Shown piece by piece: positions 6,592 to 8,296 of a stretch of DNA of 8,296 bases; positions within the stretch are counted from its first letter, which is position 1, and each line of letters starts with the position of its first letter. Position numbers and translations under genes: made by a program. The DNA lies in NCBI GenBank assembly GCA_035255485.1, contig DATEZO010000128.1, positions 1 through 8,296 on the forward strand, given 5' to 3'. The notes below the pieces were generated by a model. That model did not search any database. It saw only the letters and a list, made by a program, of their open reading frames with translations, and was not told the DNA's origin. This DNA comes from DATEZO01 sp035255485 (GTDB lineage: Bacteria > Pseudomonadota > Gammaproteobacteria > Burkholderiales > Burkholderiaceae_D).

Positions 6592-8099
6592 GGTTTTGCC
6601 TCCTCGCCGGCTTCCTCCGCTTCTTCCTCGATGGCGGGCGGCTTTCCGCGGTGCAGTCGAACGGTCAGGCAGGCTCCGCCGTCTGGTCGGTTGGCGGCGT
6701 CAATGGTGCCACCGTGCGCGTCCATGATGGCGCGGCAGATCGCCAAGCCCAGTCCAATACCTGGTGTGGCGGATTCCTGTTGTCCCCGCTCGAACATGTC
6801 GAACATTCGGTCAATATGGTCAAGCGGAAAGCCAGGCCCACGGTCACAAACGGACATTGCAACCTGCTCGCCATCGAGGATGCAACGAATGTCGATCTGC
6901 GTGCCGGTGGGCGAATACTTGGCGGCGTTTTCCAGCAGATTGCACAGCACACGCTCCATAAGAACCGCATCGAACTCCACCAGCGGCATATCCGCCGCAA
7001 AATCTACCGTCAGCTTATGACCGGCAAGCGAGGTTCGCATCAGGCTGAGGCTGCTGCTAACTACATCTTCAAGAAGTTGCCATTCCTTATGCAGCTGAAC
7101 CTTGCCGGACTGCAGCTTCGCCATGTCAAGCAGGTTGTTGAGAAGGCACCCCATGTTGCGGGCCTGTTCCCTAATCGCAGCAGCCATGCTCCGCGCCTCT
7201 GGACGCATTGGCTCCGGTCCCAGAGCCAGCGTATCAGCCATGCCGATAAGCGCAGTTAATGGCGTACGCAGATCATGAGAAAGCGCTGACAACACGGAAC
7301 TGCGCAGCCGTTCAGCACCCACTTCGAGCTTGCTGCTGTGCGCGACATCGACGTAGTGCAGTCGGTCATGAGTTAGCGTAACGAGCGACGCTACGGCACC
7401 GAAGAGCTGGCGTTGGTCATCGATCACCTTCGCATAACGCGCGGACAGAAACATTACGCCTTGCACACTGGTCGCTCCCTTGAGCGGAATCACAAGCCAG
7501 GATAGGTTGTCCCCTGCATCCATTTCCACCATCCGTTGTTGCTGCATTGCCATGACGGCAAATCGACGATGGAACGATTGGGAGACAAGCGAAGGAAAAT
7601 CACCGCGCTCGTCGCGCAGATGCAGACTACCTGTGCAACCAAGGTGTACAAGATAGCGCTGGACCGGTTCCTCTAACTGCTCCAAGTCGATGATGGCGGA
7701 AAGTTCGCGCGCGAGTTCATAGAGCCCCTGTGCCTCCCGCTCCCTCTGCCGCGCGGCTTCAGCCTGTTGTTGCAGCCCGGCAGTCAGCCCAGCCGTCGCC
7801 AAGCCGACTGCCAGCATCACAACAAACGTGACAAGGTATTGCACGTCGCTGACCGCGAATGAAAAACGTGGCGGGACAAAGAACACATCAAACAAGGCTA
7901 CACACAGAAAGGCCGCCAATATCGCTGGCCCGCGACCGAGCCACCGCGCGATGAGGAACACCGTGAGCAAGAACATCATGACGATGTTGGCCGCATCAAG
8001 AAATGGATGCAGCAGCGCCATGGCGCCAGCAGTAGCTCCGCATGCGGCCATTGCCAGACCGTACGCCCACCTTTTCGATTTCGCCATGTGCATGCTCAT
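6588..8099 (-). CDS. kdpD: KdpD-type sensor histidine kinase lacking the N-terminal KdpD/Usp region
   Basis: This 503-residue membrane kinase pairs with the KdpE-type regulator. After a short basic N-terminus come four close-packed helices (about 12-30, 36-51, 57-76, 86-106), the KdpD transmembrane (DUF4118) module, including FDVFFVPPRFSF. A GAF-like region (about 125-245) follows, then the dimerisation domain with H275 in SALSHDLRTP, and the ATPase domain with the N box (N391, LLENAAKYSP), DRGPGF (419-424) and GIGLGLAI (447-454). All catalytic motifs are present. E. coli KdpD has 894 residues; the missing part is its cytoplasmic N-terminal region of about 400 residues, with the KdpD sensor and Usp-like domains. 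The protein ends in an unusual acidic tail (EEEAEEAGEE, 491-500). ATG 8099 has a weak AGAGG; ATGs two and four codons later are alternatives. The symbol is used by similarity only. Confidence 0.9.
   Translation of the reverse strand: MSMHMAKSKRWAYGLAMAACGATAGAMALLHPFLDAANIVMMFLLTVFLIARWLGRGPAILAAFLCVALFDVFFVPPRFSFAVSDVQYLVTFVVMLAVGLATAGLTAGLQQQAEAARQREREAQGLYELARELSAIIDLEQLEEPVQRYLVHLGCTGSLHLRDERGDFPSLVSQSFHRRFAVMAMQQQRMVEMDAGDNLSWLVIPLKGATSVQGVMFLSARYAKVIDDQRQLFGAVASLVTLTHDRLHYVDVAHSSKLEVGAERLRSSVLSALSHDLRTPLTALIGMADTLALGPEPMRPEARSMAAAIREQARNMGCLLNNLLDMAKLQSGKVQLHKEWQLLEDVVSSSLSLMRTSLAGHKLTVDFAADMPLVEFDAVLMERVLCNLLENAAKYSPTGTQIDIRCILDGEQVAMSVCDRGPGFPLDHIDRMFDMFERGQQESATPGIGLGLAICRAIMDAHGGTIDAANRPDGGACLTVRLHRGKPPAIEEEAEEAGEEAKP
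6599..6605 (-). promoter_or_regulatory. Strong ribosome binding site for kdpE inside the end of the kinase gene
   Basis: On the minus strand GAGGAGG lies seven bases before the kdpE ATG (6591). It also encodes part of the acidic tail of the kinase, whose glutamate codons (GAG GAG) provide the site. Confidence 0.6.
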
Positions 8100-8177
8100 G
8101 TCGTTGCCTCTGAATCCATACAGGAAGCTTAGATGAGCTGGCGAAAAAAAAGCGTAGAGAAGTAGGGGGATGCGTGT

Positions 8178-8195
8178 AAAAAAGCCGTAAACGGC
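8178..8195 (-). terminator. Possible intrinsic terminator upstream of the kinase operon
   Basis: On the minus strand GCCG (8195-8192) and CGGC (8187-8184) form a short stem with a TTTA loop, directly followed by six T (8183-8178). The stem is only four pairs, so it is weak. Its position, after a possible gene end at 8227 and before the kinase start at 8099, fits a terminator for a gene entering from the right. A second T run (eight T, about 8142-8151) follows without a stem. I saw no convincing promoter for the kinase between 8100 and 8177. Confidence 0.35.
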
Positions 8196-8226
8196 GCCCT
8201 GCTCAACTTAGCCCGCCAAGAGGAGC

Positions 8227-8296
8227 TTACCTCCTATCAGGTTCCTTGCTTGCAATACGCTTGTTATCCAAGAATGGATCGAAGTGCTCCCTCCAT
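8227..8296 (-). CDS. Possible C-terminal end of an unidentified gene (5' end outside window)
   Basis: One minus-strand frame is open from the right edge to a TAA at 8229-8227, giving 22 residues that begin WREHFDPFLDNKR and end in EPDRR. The residue mix is plausible for a soluble protein tail, and the terminator-like hairpin at 8178-8195 follows about 30 bases later, which is the main support. The family cannot be recognised from so few residues. A second minus frame is also open to about 8211, so this call is tentative. Confidence 0.3.
   Translation of the reverse strand, partial: WREHFDPFLDNKRIASKEPDRR

Noticed and set aside
6549..7259. Plus-strand open frame of 236 residues
   Set aside because: It is antisense to the kinase gene, which has a full set of histidine kinase motifs.
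8221..8235. AGGAGGT on the minus strand as a ribosome binding site for a gene before the kinase
   Set aside because: The only start within reach is a TTG frame of three codons; the bases also form a 5-bp hairpin.
1..8296. Mobile element, phage genes, CRISPR array or defence system
   Set aside because: I found no transposase, integrase, regularly spaced repeats, terminal inverted repeats flanking a gene, or defence-type domains.

Overview
The window reads as ordinary chromosomal DNA of a Gram-negative proteobacterium, most likely a betaproteobacterium of the order Burkholderiales. That placement is inferred from protein flavour (Kup, KdpE, the cytochrome b/molybdoenzyme pair) and is not computed. 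I see no transposase, integrase, CRISPR array, tRNA or rRNA. Six substantial genes are intact; a gene end is cut off at the left edge and a doubtful one at the right edge.

Layout. Positions 1-165 are the C-terminal end of a cupin-domain protein (+). A gene-free stretch of about 550 bases follows, with several inverted repeats and one plausible sigma70 promoter (588-615). Next is a two-gene + strand redox operon: a four-helix b-type cytochrome (718-1587) and, overlapping it by 14 bases, a sulfite-oxidase-fold molybdopterin enzyme (1574-2350). The enzyme carries both a twin-arginine motif and a lipobox-like cysteine. A second gap (2351-2825) holds a rho-independent terminator near 2508-2544. 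A membrane-bound diguanylate cyclase (2826-3914, +) then converges on a minus-strand operon.

The minus-strand operon, read from right to left, is a short KdpD-type sensor kinase (8099-6588), a KdpE-type response regulator (6591-5905) and the potassium transporter Kup (5908-3974). Both junctions are 4-base ATGA overlaps, so the three genes look co-transcribed and translationally coupled. The sensor has the four membrane helices and the kinase core of KdpD, but lacks the roughly 400-residue cytoplasmic N-terminal KdpD/Usp region of the E. coli protein. No kdpFABC genes lie in the window. The simple reading is a Kdp-like two-component system encoded with a constitutive-type transporter, Kup, instead of the Kdp ATPase.

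How the parts work together. The cytochrome and molybdoenzyme probably form a quinone-linked periplasmic oxidoreductase of unknown substrate. The cyclase makes c-di-GMP and carries an inhibitory I-site. The KdpD/KdpE/Kup genes form a potassium or turgor response unit. I found no convincingly new system; the most unusual points are the truncated-KdpD/KdpE/Kup operon and the predicted Tat lipoprotein molybdoenzyme.
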